A stretch of 6,089 nt of DNA from a bacterium (lineage in GTDB: Bacteria; Verrucomicrobiota; Verrucomicrobiia; Limisphaerales; J093). Location: positions 1-6,089 of the forward strand of contig JAJXTA010000199.1 of assembly GCA_021784265.1 (NCBI GenBank). Direction: 5' to 3'. Below, one piece after another: positions 5,986 through 6,089 of the stretch; the first letter of the stretch is position 1, and each line of letters starts with the position of its first letter. Below the pieces are notes generated by a model. That model was not told the origin of the DNA. It saw nothing but the letters and a program-made list of their open reading frames with translations, and searched no databases. The translations under genes were made by a program, and so were the position numbers.

Positions 5986-6089
5986 TGGTACTCCCCAAAA
6001 ACTGGACAGGTGATTAAGACAGTGGCAGATAAGAAACAGTAACGTCACCTCTCCGAACGATGAAACGACAACGCCAGCTTCACCCTGCG
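5986..6089 (+). mobile_element. IS3-family insertion sequence, left end (partial)
   Basis: The segment 5986-6008 begins TGGTACTCCCC, continues AAAAACTGGACA, and closely resembles the terminal inverted repeats of IS3-family elements of the IS150 type (TGTACT..CCCCAAAA..TTGGACA from memory). It starts with the usual TG. About 50 bases of leader follow before an ATG at 6060 whose codons look like an IS3 OrfA start. The element runs off the window, so the right repeat, OrfB and total length cannot be seen. The junction falls exactly where TPR homology of the adjacent minus-strand gene stops. If the insertion was simple, the 3-4 bases before it (GTA or GGTA, ending at 5985) should recur after the right end as the target duplication. 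Confidence 0.75.
6060..6089 (+). CDS. IS3-family transposase OrfA, first 10 codons (partial)
   Basis: An ATG at 6060 opens a frame reading MKRQRQLHPA to the window edge. IS3-family OrfA proteins, which carry the helix-turn-helix that binds the terminal repeats, commonly begin with a short basic stretch such as MKRKRY(S/T)AEFKAKVALEA. The basic start, the final Ala and the 74-base distance from the outer end of the terminal repeat all fit. Only ten residues are available, so the call rests mainly on the adjoining inverted repeat. No strong ribosome binding site is visible upstream. In complete elements OrfA and OrfB are joined by programmed -1 frameshifting to give the active transposase; that part is outside the window. 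Confidence 0.62.
   Translation, partial: MKRQRQLHPA

Noticed and set aside
5985..6044. Signal-peptide-like stretch (YCFLSATVLITC) in frame upstream of the TPR protein
   Set aside because: It has no start codon, is preceded by a TGA at 6045-6047, and falls entirely within the IS3 terminal repeat and leader, so the resemblance is coincidental.

Overview
The window is GC-rich chromosomal DNA that looks like a high-GC member of the Verrucomicrobiota (Pedosphaera/Limisphaera-like) or a close PVC relative. This is an inference from four things: dispersed palindromic repeats of the GCCGACA-TCCT-TGTCGGC type, an excisionase-HTH/PTS-IIA fusion protein, YD-repeat debris, and weak or absent Shine-Dalgarno sequences. 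No rRNA, tRNA or CRISPR is present.

Layout. Positions 1-297 hold two diverged copies of a hairpin-forming repeat and a second short hairpin, with no convincing gene. Positions 298-1841 (minus strand) carry a two-gene operon: a small lipoprotein resembling DUF6655, then a CutC-family TIM barrel, joined by a 4-base stop/start overlap. A 242-base divergent intergenic region separates it from a plus-strand DUF885 lipoprotein (2084-3844), probably a cell-envelope zinc peptidase, judging from HEAYPGH and a downstream EGWAHY motif. About 100 bases later, still on the plus strand, is an HTH-EIIA fusion (3948-4697), a candidate DNA-binding regulator controlled by PTS-type phosphorylation.

From about 4700 the window becomes accessory in character. 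It holds a startless fragment of an RHS/YD-repeat protein (minus, about 4885-5112) and a TPR-repeat protein (minus, 5205-5975). The TPR gene lost its 5' end where an IS3-family insertion sequence begins. The IS terminal repeat starts at 5986, and the first ten codons of its orfA (plus, from 6060) run off the window edge.

The genes do not form one pathway. The lipoprotein-cutC pair is probably co-transcribed. DUF885 and HTH-EIIA are co-oriented but separated. The right end is a site of gene decay and insertion. I see no convincing new multi-gene system. The points most worth checking are the IS3 insertion into the TPR gene, which the reading frames hide, and the HTH-EIIA regulator.
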